Shown: in pieces, positions 1 through 8,224 of the stretch
Numbering within the stretch: position 1 is the first letter of the stretch
Layout of the letters: every line of letters begins with the position of its first letter
NCBI GenBank assembly: GCA_009911505.1
Contig: QXXL01000040.1
Span: 31,621 to 95,620, forward strand
Direction of reading: 5' to 3'
Source of the DNA: Lachnospiraceae bacterium
GTDB taxonomy: Bacteria; Bacillota; Clostridia; Lachnospirales; Lachnospiraceae
Length of the DNA stretch: 64,000 nt
Position numbers and translations under genes: made by a program
Notes under the pieces: model-generated
The model's database searches: none
Told to the model about the DNA's origin: nothing
What the model saw: the letters and a program-made list of their open reading frames with translations, nothing else

Positions 1-881
1 GAATCTTCTTGCTTTTGAATCGCCCCCATATCTTTTGCCTTTGTAACAGTATTTAAAATTGCGCGTGCATTTTCAATGACGCTTTCTTTCATCCGGTTAG
101 TACACGGCAGCATTTCTGCCCATTTGGGAATATAAAATTCCATTTTAACTATCGGAAATTCATACAAGATGCTTTCTAAAATTTTGTTGATGTCGTCTTT
201 CCTAAGCTGTTCGCAGCTTACTGGGATAACGGGCATCTGGTATTTTTCTTTCATCTGTTCTGCTAATTTTACCGTATCGTCACTGTAAGGCCGCTCGGAG
301 TTCAACACAATAACAAACGGCTTGCCAAGGGTTTTTAACTCCCCGATAGTCTTTTCCTCCCCAGCGATATAGCTTTCCCGTTTCAGCTCCCCAAAGGATC
401 CATCTGTTGTCACAACAATGCCAATCGTAGAATGATCCTTAATCACCTTTTGCGTACCGATAGAAGCAGCATCCACAAACGGAATTTCATAATCAAACCA
501 AGGTGTTTTGACCATGCGTTTATTATTACCCTCCATATGGCCCGCTGCGCCGTCTACCATATAGCCTACACAATCGATTAAACGCACCTTTACCTCAGTA
601 TCTCCATCCAAGTGGATCGTTGCCGCATCCTTTGGGATAAACTTAGGCTCTGTTGTCATAATTGTTTTGCCCTGCGCAGACTGCGGCAGCTCGTCGACTG
701 TCCTCGCCCTCGCATTTTCATCATCCATATTCGGAAGTACCATAATATCCATAAACCGTTTAATAAAGGTGGATTTGCCGGTACGGACCGGGCCTACGAT
801 CCCAATATAGATTTCGCCGCCAGTCCTTTGCTGTATGTCTTTATAAAGATTAAATTCCTTGCTGCCCGATGCAATTTCCAT
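1..881 (-). CDS. spoIVA: Stage IV sporulation protein A, N-terminal part (cut by window edge)
   Basis: ATPase that polymerises on the forespore surface to form the basement layer of the spore coat. The frame opens at 881 with an ATG behind an AAAGGGG-type ribosome binding site and runs off the window after about 293 codons; the family is about 490 residues, so the C-terminal part lies outside. The start MEIASGSKEFNLYKDIQQR and the Walker A GPVRTGKST (about residues 27-35) are typical of SpoIVA. Further family segments are TTEPKFIPKDA, the DCVGYMVDGAAGHMEG stretch and VVTTDGSFGEL. It reads leftward and has a sigma-E-like promoter just upstream, which fits mother-cell expression. Confidence 0.96.
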   Translation of the reverse strand, partial: MEIASGSKEFNLYKDIQQRTGGEIYIGIVGPVRTGKSTFIKRFMDIMVLPNMDDENARARTVDELPQSAQGKTIMTTEPKFIPKDAATIHLDGDTEVKVRLIDCVGYMVDGAAGHMEGNNKRMVKTPWFDYEIPFVDAASIGTQKVIKDHSTIGIVVTTDGSFGELKRESYIAGEEKTIGELKTLGKPFVIVLNSERPYSDDTVKLAEQMKEKYQMPVIPVSCEQLRKDDINKILESILYEFPIVKMEFYIPKWAEMLPCTNRMKESVIENARAILNTVTKAKDMGAIQKQED

Positions 882-930
882 AAAAAATAACCCCTTTCCT
901 ACATTGTATTATTTGGAAAACACTTTATAC

Positions 931-959
931 ATTGTATGAAAGAGGTTTTAAAATATGAT
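931..959 (-). promoter_or_regulatory. Probable sigma-E promoter of spoIVA
   Basis: On the minus strand ATCATATT (952-959) and CATACAAT (931-938) are separated by 13 nt. This is close to the Bacillus/Clostridium sigma-E pattern (ATATT-type -35, CATACAAT-type -10). It lies about 50 nt before the spoIVA start, a gene known to be sigma-E controlled in Bacillus subtilis. The match is by eye. Confidence 0.7.
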
Positions 960-977
960 ATTTTTTTATATCTGCCC

Positions 978-2392
978 TTACACCGTCTGTACCTTTATCA
1001 TATTGGTTGTCCCGGACACCCCGATCGGTACGCCCGAGGTAATTACTGTAATATCGCCTGTATTTAAATATCCCTGCTGCTGTGCGACTTCAAGCGCATG
1101 ATCAAACAGCTCAAAAATATCTTTCTTTTTCTCTAAAATACGGGTATAGCCCCCCAGACAAGGTTTAGCTGCCTTGCTACTTTTTCTTCCATAGAACCGC
1201 AGATCACACCGCAGGCAGGGCAATATTTGGCAATATTCCTTGCAGAATGCCCGCTCTTAGTTACCGTCACAATCGCCCTGGCGTTTAAATCAAGGGCTGT
1301 CGTACAGGTTGCATGGCAAATGGCGTCTGTAATATCCGGATTGGCCTTGCGTTCCCTGGCAAAGAAACGTTTCCTGTAATCAATATCCTGTTCCGTACGC
1401 TCTGCAATCCGCACCATTGTCAAAAGCGACTCCACCGGATACTGCCCCGCTGCCGTTTCACCGGAAAGCATAATTGCGCTGGTTCCATCGTAAATCGCGT
1501 TTGCGACGTCGGTTGTCTCCGCCCTGGTCGGCCTGGGGTTTTTAATCATAGACTCCAGCATCTGGGTCGCAGTGATAACCTGCTTTCCTGCCGCAATACA
1601 TTTTTTAATAATTAGTTTCTGAAGCACCGGGACTTCCTCATATGGGATTTCCACACCCATGTCCCCCCTTGCAACCATAACGCCTTCTGCTTCCTCTAAA
1701 ATCCCGTCAATATTCTCCATGCCTTCCCTGTTTTCTATCTTAGCTATGATATGCACATCGTATCCGCCGTGATCGTCTAGATATTTGCGCATTTTTTGAA
1801 TATCATCCGGCCTGCGGACAAAAGAAGCAGCAATAAAATCCACATCGTTTTTGATGCCAAATAAAATATCGTTCTTGTCTTTTTCACTTAAAAACGGCAT
1901 AGACAGCTTCACGTCAGGGACGTTGACGCCCTTGCGGTCTGAAACCTTCCCGCCATTTTTTACCTGGCAGGCAATGTATTCATCCGTCCGTTCCACTACT
2001 TCCATCTCTACTAAGCCGTCGTCAATTAGAATTGTCGTGCCCATTTCTACATCCTGGCTAAGCTCCGGGTACGAAATGGATACGCCATCCTTATCCCCCT
2101 CATGCTCCGTACAGTACAGTACGAATTTCTGCCCTGCTTCCAAAAATGCCTCATGATCGCGGAACAGCCCCAGGCGTATTTCCGGCCCTTTTGTGTCTAA
2201 CATAATGGCAGTCGCTTTATTGTGCTTTTCACGCAGCTCTTTTACTTTGTCTATTCTTGCCTTGTGGTCGTCATAGCTGCCGTGGGAGAAATTGCACCTC
2301 GCAACATTCATCCCAGAAACAATTAACTGTTCTAACACATCTTCTTTGTCAGTTGCAGGACCTAATGTACATACAATTTTGGTCTTCTTCAT
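978..2392 (-). CDS. pyk: Pyruvate kinase, reading frame broken by one apparent missing base
   Basis: Converts phosphoenolpyruvate and ADP to pyruvate and ATP in glycolysis. The start at 2392 (MKKTKIVCTLGPATDKEDVL) follows AAGGAGGAAG. The catalytic barrel motif AKIENREGMENIDGI and the MVARGDMGVEIP segment are intact. The first frame reads to a stop at 1133-1135 just after NLVWGAIPV. The remaining C-terminal domain (EKKKDIFELFDHALEVAQ to SGTTNMIKVQTV) continues in the next frame to 978. Adding one base at the A4 run (1135-1138; T4 on the coding strand) restores a single 471-residue protein of normal family length. I read this as a sequencing or assembly indel; a real mutation cannot be excluded. 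No good slippery site supports programmed frameshifting. Confidence 0.93.
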
Positions 2393-2463
2393 CCTGAAAT
2401 CTTCCTCCTTGATTCTTCTTTTTAAAAATTATTTTGGAATCCATGCAGTTTTGAATTCCGTTT

Positions 2464-2492
2464 ATTGTATCACGAATTTTCCATAAAGTCAC
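2464..2492 (-). promoter_or_regulatory. Probable sigma-A promoter of pyk
   Basis: On the minus strand GTGACT (2487-2492) and TACAAT (2464-2469) are 17 nt apart, about 70 nt before the pyk start. It lies back to back with the promoter of the divergent ABC-F gene. Confidence 0.55.
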
Positions 2493-2512
2493 TACTGTTT
2501 TTTACAATCCCC

Positions 2513-2540
2513 TTGAAAAACAGATCATTTTATGTATAAT
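2513..2540 (+). promoter_or_regulatory. Probable sigma-A promoter of the ABC-F gene
   Basis: TTGAAA (2513-2518), 16 nt, then TATAAT (2535-2540). It is followed by an untranslated leader of about 75 nt before the ATG at 2623. Confidence 0.65.
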
Positions 2541-2622
2541 AATATCCGGACGGCTTAACCGCCCATAAACCAAAGGAATGCTATACGGCAATCCTACCAT
2601 TATAAAATAAGGGGTTTCATAC

Positions 2623-4263
2623 ATGATTAGTGCAAATAATGTAACGTACAGGGTCGGCAAAAAAGCCCTGTTTGAAGAAGTAAACATCAAATTTACAGAA
2701 GGCAGCTGCTATGGCTTAATCGGTGCAAATGGCGCTGGAAAATCCACGTTTTTAAAAATATTGTCCGGACAGCTAGAGCCGACTGGCGGAGATATTGCCA
2801 TTACGCCAGGGCAGCGCCTTTCCTTCCTGCAGCAGGATCACTTTAAATATGATGCTTTCACCGTCTTAGACACTGTCATTATGGGCAATAAAAGGCTCTA
2901 TGACATTATGAAAGAAAAGGATGCTATCTATATGAAAGAGGACTTTTCCGATGAAGACGGCATCCGCGCAAGTGAATTGGAGGCAGAATTTGCGGATATG
3001 GATGGCTGGAATGCAGAAGCTGACGCTGCAACATTATTAAATGGGCTCGGCATCCCCCCAGAAGAGCATACCATGGAAATGAAGGATATGCCAGGCGCGG
3101 CAAAGGTGAAAATCCTACTGGCACAAGCGCTTTTTGGCAACCCGGATATTTTACTGCTTGACGAGCCGACCAACCATCTGGATCTGGACGCTATCTCATG
3201 GCTGGAGGAATTTCTGATTAATTTTGAAAATACCGTAATTGTCGTTTCCCATGACCGTTATTTTCTAAACAAGGTCTGCACCAATATCGCTGATATTGAC
3301 TACGGCAAAATCCAGCTTTACGCTGGCAATTACGACTTCTGGTACGAGTCCAGCCAGCTCCTTGTCAAACAGATGAAAGAAGCGAACAAGAAAAAAGAAG
3401 AAAAGATCAAGGAGCTTCAGGAATTTATTTCCCGTTTCTCTGCAAATGCCTCCAAGTCAAAACAGGCTACGTCCAGGAAACGCGCACTTGAAAAAATACA
3501 GCTGGATGAAATCCGCCCTTCCAGCCGCAAATACCCCTACATTGATTTCCGCCCCTCGCGCGATATCGGCAACGAGGTCTTAATGGTGGAGAATATCAGC
3601 AAAACAATTGACGGGGTTAAGGTTTTGGACAATATCTCGTTAATCCTGGGGCATGACGATAAGGCCGCCTTCGTCGGTGGCAATGAATTTGCGAAAACCG
3701 TATTTTTTAAGATTATTACCGGGGAAATGGAGCCGGATGAGGGCGCTTATAAATGGGGCGTTACAACATCCCAGTCGTACTTCCCAAAGGACAATACACA
3801 GATTTTTGACACAGATTTGATTATTGTAGACTGGCTGACCCAGTTTTCAGAAATCAAGGACGCGACCTACGTCCGGGGCTTTTTGGGCCGGATGCTGTTT
3901 GCCGGAGAAGACGGCATAAAAAAAATGCGCGTACTTTCTGGGGGCGAGCGGGTGCGCGTACTGCTCTCCCGTATGATGATTGAGGCGTCAAATGTCCTGA
4001 TTTTAGACGAGCCGACCGACCATTTGGATATGGAATCCATTACGGCTTTAAATAACGGCCTTATCAAGTTCCCGGGCGTCATCCTGTTTTCCTCCCGTGA
4101 CCATCAGGTGGTAGAGACAACGGCGAACCGGATTATAGAATTTTTGCCCGACGGAACAATGATTGACAAAATTACAACTTATGACGAATACCTTGCAAAC
4201 GACGAGATGGCAAGGAAACGTTCGGTTTATTCTATGTCGTCAACCGATGAAGAAGATAATTAA
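2623..4263 (+). CDS. ybiT: ABC-F family ATPase, YbiT-like
   Basis: Soluble ABC protein with two tandem nucleotide-binding domains and no membrane segments, as in the ribosome-acting ABC-F family; the 546-residue length and layout are closest to YbiT. Domain 1 has Walker A GANGAGKST (34-42), Walker B ILLLDEPTNHLD and H-switch SHDRYF. A charged linker rich in K and E follows (about 250-300). Domain 2 has signature LSGGERVRV and LILDEPTDHLD. Two motifs are degenerate: the domain 1 signature reads DMPGAAKVKILL instead of LSGG-type, and the domain 2 P-loop reads GGNEFAKTVFF. A non-canonical first signature is also known in YbiT. It acts in the cytosol, presumably at the ribosome; no evidence here points to drug resistance. 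The start is ATG after ATAAGGGG. Confidence 0.9.
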   Translation: MISANNVTYRVGKKALFEEVNIKFTEGSCYGLIGANGAGKSTFLKILSGQLEPTGGDIAITPGQRLSFLQQDHFKYDAFTVLDTVIMGNKRLYDIMKEKDAIYMKEDFSDEDGIRASELEAEFADMDGWNAEADAATLLNGLGIPPEEHTMEMKDMPGAAKVKILLAQALFGNPDILLLDEPTNHLDLDAISWLEEFLINFENTVIVVSHDRYFLNKVCTNIADIDYGKIQLYAGNYDFWYESSQLLVKQMKEANKKKEEKIKELQEFISRFSANASKSKQATSRKRALEKIQLDEIRPSSRKYPYIDFRPSRDIGNEVLMVENISKTIDGVKVLDNISLILGHDDKAAFVGGNEFAKTVFFKIITGEMEPDEGAYKWGVTTSQSYFPKDNTQIFDTDLIIVDWLTQFSEIKDATYVRGFLGRMLFAGEDGIKKMRVLSGGERVRVLLSRMMIEASNVLILDEPTDHLDMESITALNNGLIKFPGVILFSSRDHQVVETTANRIIEFLPDGTMIDKITTYDEYLANDEMARKRSVYSMSSTDEEDN

Positions 4264-4269
4264 ACTAAA

Positions 4270-4318
4270 AAAGCCTACAGGCGCATCTGTTTGCAAGACG
4301 CCTGCAGGCTTTTGTTTT
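4270..4318. terminator. Bidirectional intrinsic terminator
   Basis: A 13-bp stem (AAGCCTACAGGCG paired with CGCCTGCAGGCTT, one wobble or mismatch) is flanked by A and T runs. It lies between the ends of the convergent ABC-F gene and the FliD-like gene. Confidence 0.85.
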
Positions 4319-4323
4319 ACTAC

Positions 4324-5232
4324 TTAAATCATGCTGTTCCACATGCTGCCCGAAGAATAATTAAAAGAATAATTTCCCCCGTTATTATATGTACTTGCTT
4401 TGGACGCTTCGTACTGTGCATGGTAATCAATAGCGGATGCTTTGGCTGATACCTTATATCCATAGGAATTAGCCCCCTGGAACAGTTTCTTTGCCGTTTC
4501 CATATCCGCTTCTTTAAATGCCTTCTCGTCAATGGACAGTGTCTTTTTATCGGGATCCAGCGAAATCCCTATAGAAGAAAGCAAATCCTGGTTGTTTTTG
4601 GTATAATCCATAATAGATGCCGCCGAGGTACGGATGGCTGTGACATTCGATCCGCCTGCGCTTTTCACCAGGGCATTGTAGCTGCTGACATAGCTGTTGA
4701 CTGCTTTGTAAATGGCGTCCGTATTATACCCGGTGGTCTTATTGCCGTCTTTATCCGTTGTCTCCACCTGCTTGAACAGGGACTTTGTACCAGACACCAG
4801 CAAGGCATCCGCCGCATCGCTCAAACGCTCCGCATCTGCTTCAATCGTCCCCAGCTTAGATGTCTTGTCTTTGGATGTCGCGGTCGTGCCATTTACAGTT
4901 GTCGGCCTGGTCCGGTTGCTGTTATCATAGGTCCTTTGAACCATGCCGTCCGGCGTCCAGTAATTGTACGTCCTGGTAGTAGAACCAGAAGAGCCCGTTT
5001 TACTGCCAGAATCCACCTTCACGTCCGAATCTTTGTCCCCTAACGCATAATACGAGCTCAAAAGCTTGTGGTAAGAACCGTTGCGGATACTTGCGTATTC
5101 CGAAAAACTGAACCCCCCCATCATGCTAAGCCCGGAAAACATGTCGTTGGAAGAATTATTAAACAGGCTGTTATTCATGCTTGTAAACAGACCGCCTGCC
5201 ATTCTTGCATTCGCTGATACTGTAATTGACAT
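4324..5232 (-). CDS. FliD-like (flagellar cap C-terminal domain-like) protein of unknown role
   Basis: The 302-residue protein has no signal peptide or membrane segment. Its N-terminal third is rich in Ser, Asn, Met and Gly. The C-terminal half resembles the FliD/HAP2 C-terminal domain: AVNSYVSSYNALVKSAGG, a repeated SIMDYTKNNQDLLSSIGISL segment and DPDKKTLSIDEKAFKEAD. FliD caps the flagellar filament, but this protein is far shorter than FliD, lacks a convincing FliD N-terminus, and no other flagellar gene is in the window. The start is ATG 5232 behind AAAGGAGTGATC. It may be a surface or assembly protein that keeps only the FliD-type fold; the exact role is unknown. Confidence 0.72.
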   Translation of the reverse strand: MSITVSANARMAGGLFTSMNNSLFNNSSNDMFSGLSMMGGFSFSEYASIRNGSYHKLLSSYYALGDKDSDVKVDSGSKTGSSGSTTRTYNYWTPDGMVQRTYDNSNRTRPTTVNGTTATSKDKTSKLGTIEADAERLSDAADALLVSGTKSLFKQVETTDKDGNKTTGYNTDAIYKAVNSYVSSYNALVKSAGGSNVTAIRTSAASIMDYTKNNQDLLSSIGISLDPDKKTLSIDEKAFKEADMETAKKLFQGANSYGYKVSAKASAIDYHAQYEASKASTYNNGGNYSFNYSSGSMWNSMI

Positions 5233-5457
5233 ATGATCACTCCTTTTCGTTTTATTTTAGTGGTTGCGCTTATTTTAGCAGAAGATTTTGGTTATTTCAA
5301 TAGAATTGCTCAGAAACAACATTAAAATTTTCTGTCATTTTACAATTTATTCTCTATTTGTTCATACTTTATCCATAATTACTTGCTATTGTATAGATTG
5401 TTTCAGGAAACATATGGACGACTGCTTATTTATTCTATTTGAATTTCTTCATAATTG

Positions 5458-5484
5458 CCCCGGTATGTACAGCACATACCGGGG
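5458..5484. other. Strong isolated hairpin
   Basis: A perfect 11-bp stem (CCCCGGTATGT / ACATACCGGGG) with loop ACAGC lies in the 299-nt gap between the FliD-like gene and the small gene at 5532. Neither side has a clean T run, though a TTCTCCTCTTTT tract follows on the plus strand. It may end transcription of the minus-strand gene or mark a 5' leader; nothing else coding is seen in the gap. Confidence 0.5.
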
Positions 5485-5531
5485 TTCTCCTCTTTTAGTG
5501 CTCCAAGCTGCTGCAAGGCAGCAATCACAAT

Positions 5532-5813
5532 CTAACAATATGTCCTTTGCGCTGGCTGGCTGATGCAGAGCTGGCCATTTTTGTTGTAGCCATACGCTAT
5601 ACCTTCCATGCCCTGGCGCTCTTCCTGCTGACTTGTTTTTTCTGCCAGTATCTGGCTAAAATCCTTTTGCCTGCGTGGTTGCCGCTCCTGGCGCCTGCGT
5701 TTGGATGTCAAATCAAGCACTGGGGTGATAACCGTCACAGATGATACTTTGAAAATACCTTCATATCCGTATGCGGCTGCTCCCTCCTTAGAAAAATATT
5801 CCTCCTGCTTCAC
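5532..5813 (-). CDS. Small hypothetical protein, uncertain start
   Basis: Ninety-three codons from a GTG at 5813; the product is basic and hydrophilic (SKRRRQERQPRRQKDFSQ then ILAEKTSQQEERQGMEG). No domain is recognised. The GTG has no ribosome binding site. A TAAGGAGGG lies 18 nt before an out-of-frame ATG that would reach this frame only if a base were missing near 5735. The true N-terminus is therefore unsure, and another single-base error is possible. It lies between the FliD-like gene and the C39-like peptidase on the same strand. A link to the FliD-like protein is only a guess from position. Confidence 0.5.
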   Translation of the reverse strand: MKQEEYFSKEGAAAYGYEGIFKVSSVTVITPVLDLTSKRRRQERQPRRQKDFSQILAEKTSQQEERQGMEGIAYGYNKNGQLCISQPAQRTYC

Positions 5814-5860
5814 TTTATATATCGGCCATTTTCCCTGTATTCTTTATAAAAGCCCCCATA

Positions 5861-6739
5861 TTAATATTTTCCGTTCCATATATCGTCGATACCATTCCAT
5901 TTCCAAGTGTTTTCCTCCTCCGAATAAGAGGTAACTGCCAGATACTGATACTCACTGACAGTTTTTAGGGCATCATATACATAACGCAGCGGAATCCATT
6001 TGCGGTTGTTCTCTGGAGCTCCAGGCTCTGCCAGAAATACAGTATCATCATCTTGCTGATAAAGCCAGATATTGACATAATGCCCCGGCGTATCCTTCCA
6101 AAACGCAGAATCATCTGCACTGCTGACCAATACAATAGCTGACAGCGTATGGCGCATCTGCTCTTGGAATTCTTTATAAGTTGCAGGCTTTTGATAATTT
6201 TTACAGGTAAAGCCTGCCGCCCTTAGCGTCCTTTTCATATCCTTCCAGCCAATTGCGCCGCTTTCACTGGTGGGGTAATATTTTGAAGCTGTTTTGGCAA
6301 ATTCGAAAATATCAAGCGGGGAACATTCGTAACCAGTCAGTGTACTATAGATATTGGCCATGCAGCAAAAACCACAGCCAAAACCGCCGAATTTGTTATA
6401 GCCTACCTGCTCTTCACACCACGAACCTGCCCATGCAAGCCCTTCGCTATAAGACTTTGGCCCCTGCAAAAAGGAGTACACCAGGCTGGCCTGTTCTTTG
6501 GGTTTTACAATATAATCCTTTAAGTTTGCGGGAATATCCCCCGTATCAAAAATATTTGCAGGAAGGTCAGCCGACACTCCTGCATAAGGCCCGTTGCCCT
6601 TATCAACGAAAAGAGGTGCATATTCCCCTGGCTGCGCTTCTGGCCTTTTTACATCCCCCTTCGGCAACAGGAACAAGACAGCCACACAGGCAAAGGCAAA
6701 CAGGCTTACTATACATGCCGCAAGCTTAGCTTTATACAT
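5861..6739 (-). CDS. Membrane-anchored C39-like cysteine peptidase
   Basis: The N-terminus MYKAKLAACIVSLFAFACVA then VLFLLP is one hydrophobic segment, a signal anchor or uncleaved signal peptide, so the rest should be outside the cell. The outer part matches the peptidase C39-like fold: a cysteine cluster GGFGCGFCCMANIYSTLTG about residues 118-136 (candidate catalytic Cys) and PGHYVNIWLY (candidate His), followed by a conserved acidic and aromatic tail. The 292-residue length suits this family. The start overlaps the end of purB by 8 nt, so translation may be coupled. The substrate is unknown. Candidate catalytic residues are assigned from motif shape only. Confidence 0.8.
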   Translation of the reverse strand: MYKAKLAACIVSLFAFACVAVLFLLPKGDVKRPEAQPGEYAPLFVDKGNGPYAGVSADLPANIFDTGDIPANLKDYIVKPKEQASLVYSFLQGPKSYSEGLAWAGSWCEEQVGYNKFGGFGCGFCCMANIYSTLTGYECSPLDIFEFAKTASKYYPTSESGAIGWKDMKRTLRAAGFTCKNYQKPATYKEFQEQMRHTLSAIVLVSSADDSAFWKDTPGHYVNIWLYQQDDDTVFLAEPGAPENNRKWIPLRYVYDALKTVSEYQYLAVTSYSEEENTWKWNGIDDIWNGKY

Positions 6740-8165
6740 GAATGTCCGCCTTCATACCCAAAAGCCCTTTGTGTTCTTTTAATACGGGCAATACCATCTG
6801 GTTTAAAAACTGTGTTACCTGTTGCGGGGCACAGCCCACATATTTTGACGGCTGCATAGCTTCATTTAATTCTTCTAAAGACAGATGGAAGGACGGATCC
6901 GCCGCAATCAGTTCCAAAAGATTATTGTCCTTCCCTTCCTGTTTGACACGCGCCCCAGCTTCCATGGAAAGCTTACGGATTTTTTCATGCAATTCCTGAC
7001 GGTCTCCCCCTTTTTTTACGGCGTCCATCATAATATTCTCAGTCGCCATAAACGGCAGCTCTGCCATGAGGCGTTTTGTAATTACTTTTTCATAGACAAC
7101 AAGCCCGTCTACAACATTTAAGCACAAATCCAATATCCCATCCGCCGCCAAAAAAGCTTCCGGAATACTTAACCTTTTATTCGCAGAATCGTCCAATGTA
7201 CGTTCAAACCACTGCGTTGCAGATGTAATTGCCGGATTTAGGGCGTCTACCATTACATAACGGGCCAAAGAGCCAATCCGTTCACTGCGCATTGGGTTAC
7301 GCTTATAGGCCATAGCCGACGAGCCGATCTGGTTCTTTTCAAACGGCTCCTCCACCTCTTTTAAATGCTGCAGCAGGCGGATATCATTCGACATCTTATA
7401 TGCACTCGCTGCAATACCCGCCAAGACATTTGCCACCCGGGTATCCACCTTCCTCGAATACGTCTGCCCGCTAACGGCATAGCATGAATCAAAACCCATT
7501 TTCTGTGCAATTAGAGGATCCAGCCTGTCAACCTTTTCCTGATCCCCGTCAAACAGCTCTAAAAAGCTTGCCTGCGTTCCAGTCGTCCCTTTCGAGCCAA
7601 GCAGCCTTAAGCTGCCCAGGACATATGTGAGATCCTCCAAATCCATCAAAAACTCCTGCAGCCAAAGCGTTGCCCGCTTGCCCACCGTCGTCGGCTGTGC
7701 CGGCTGGAAGTGTGTGAACGCCAATGTAGGAAGATCTTTATATGTGTCGGCAAACTTTGCCAGCTCGTCTATTACATTCACTAACTTCGCCCGGACCAGC
7801 TTCAATGCTTTATCCATAATGATAATATCCGTATTGTCGCCTACATAACAGGATGTCGCGCCAAGATGGATGATTCCCTTTGCTTTCGGGCACTGTACGC
7901 CATATGCATATACATGGGACATCACGTCATGGCGTACCAGCTTTTCACGTTCTTTTGCCGTTTCAAAATTAATGTCGTCTTTGTGCGCTTCCAGCTGTGC
8001 AATCTGTTCCTCCGTAATATCAAGCCCCAGCTCACGCTCCGTCTTTGCAAGCGCAATCCAAAGCTGCCGCCATGTCTTAAATTTCATTTCTGGCGAAAAA
8101 ATATACTGCATTTCCTTACTTGCATACCGCTCTGACAGCGGGCTTGTATATCGATCTGTACTCAT
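6732..8165 (-). CDS. purB: Adenylosuccinate lyase
   Basis: Catalyses two steps of purine synthesis: SAICAR to AICAR plus fumarate, and adenylosuccinate to AMP plus fumarate. The 477-residue length is the usual long clostridial form. The superfamily signature GSSAMAYKRNPMRSERI (about 290-306) is complete and holds the catalytic Ser loop; LGATSCYVGDNTDIIIM (about 102-118) is a second conserved block. The ATG at 8165 follows GAAAGGAAATC. It is 59 nt downstream of purC on the same strand, so the two purine genes probably share a transcript. Confidence 0.97.
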   Translation of the reverse strand: MSTDRYTSPLSERYASKEMQYIFSPEMKFKTWRQLWIALAKTERELGLDITEEQIAQLEAHKDDINFETAKEREKLVRHDVMSHVYAYGVQCPKAKGIIHLGATSCYVGDNTDIIIMDKALKLVRAKLVNVIDELAKFADTYKDLPTLAFTHFQPAQPTTVGKRATLWLQEFLMDLEDLTYVLGSLRLLGSKGTTGTQASFLELFDGDQEKVDRLDPLIAQKMGFDSCYAVSGQTYSRKVDTRVANVLAGIAASAYKMSNDIRLLQHLKEVEEPFEKNQIGSSAMAYKRNPMRSERIGSLARYVMVDALNPAITSATQWFERTLDDSANKRLSIPEAFLAADGILDLCLNVVDGLVVYEKVITKRLMAELPFMATENIMMDAVKKGGDRQELHEKIRKLSMEAGARVKQEGKDNNLLELIAADPSFHLSLEELNEAMQPSKYVGCAPQQVTQFLNQMVLPVLKEHKGLLGMKADIHV

Positions 8166-8224
8166 ATGATTTCCTTTCTAACTGTATAAAAATAAAAGCC
8201 TTGGGCTAAAACATATCCCGCTGC

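Noticed and set aside
1130..1145. Programmed -1 frameshifting in pyk
   Set aside because: The site GTA TTT TAG does not fit an X-XXY-YYZ slippery heptamer, and I see no conserved downstream structure; pyruvate kinase is not known to use frameshifting.
2577..2610. A 10-codon leader frame (MLYGNPTIIK) before the ABC-F gene, as in drug-induced attenuation
   Set aside because: Its AAAGGA touches the ATG with no usable spacing, and the ABC-F protein is YbiT-like rather than a resistance type.
5288..5563. A 91-codon plus-strand frame over the gap after the FliD-like gene
   Set aside because: No ribosome binding site, includes the strong hairpin, and has composition unlike a protein.
6253..6729. 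A 158-codon plus-strand frame opposite the C39-like peptidase
   Set aside because: Antisense shadow; the minus-strand frame has a signal anchor and conserved Cys and His motifs.
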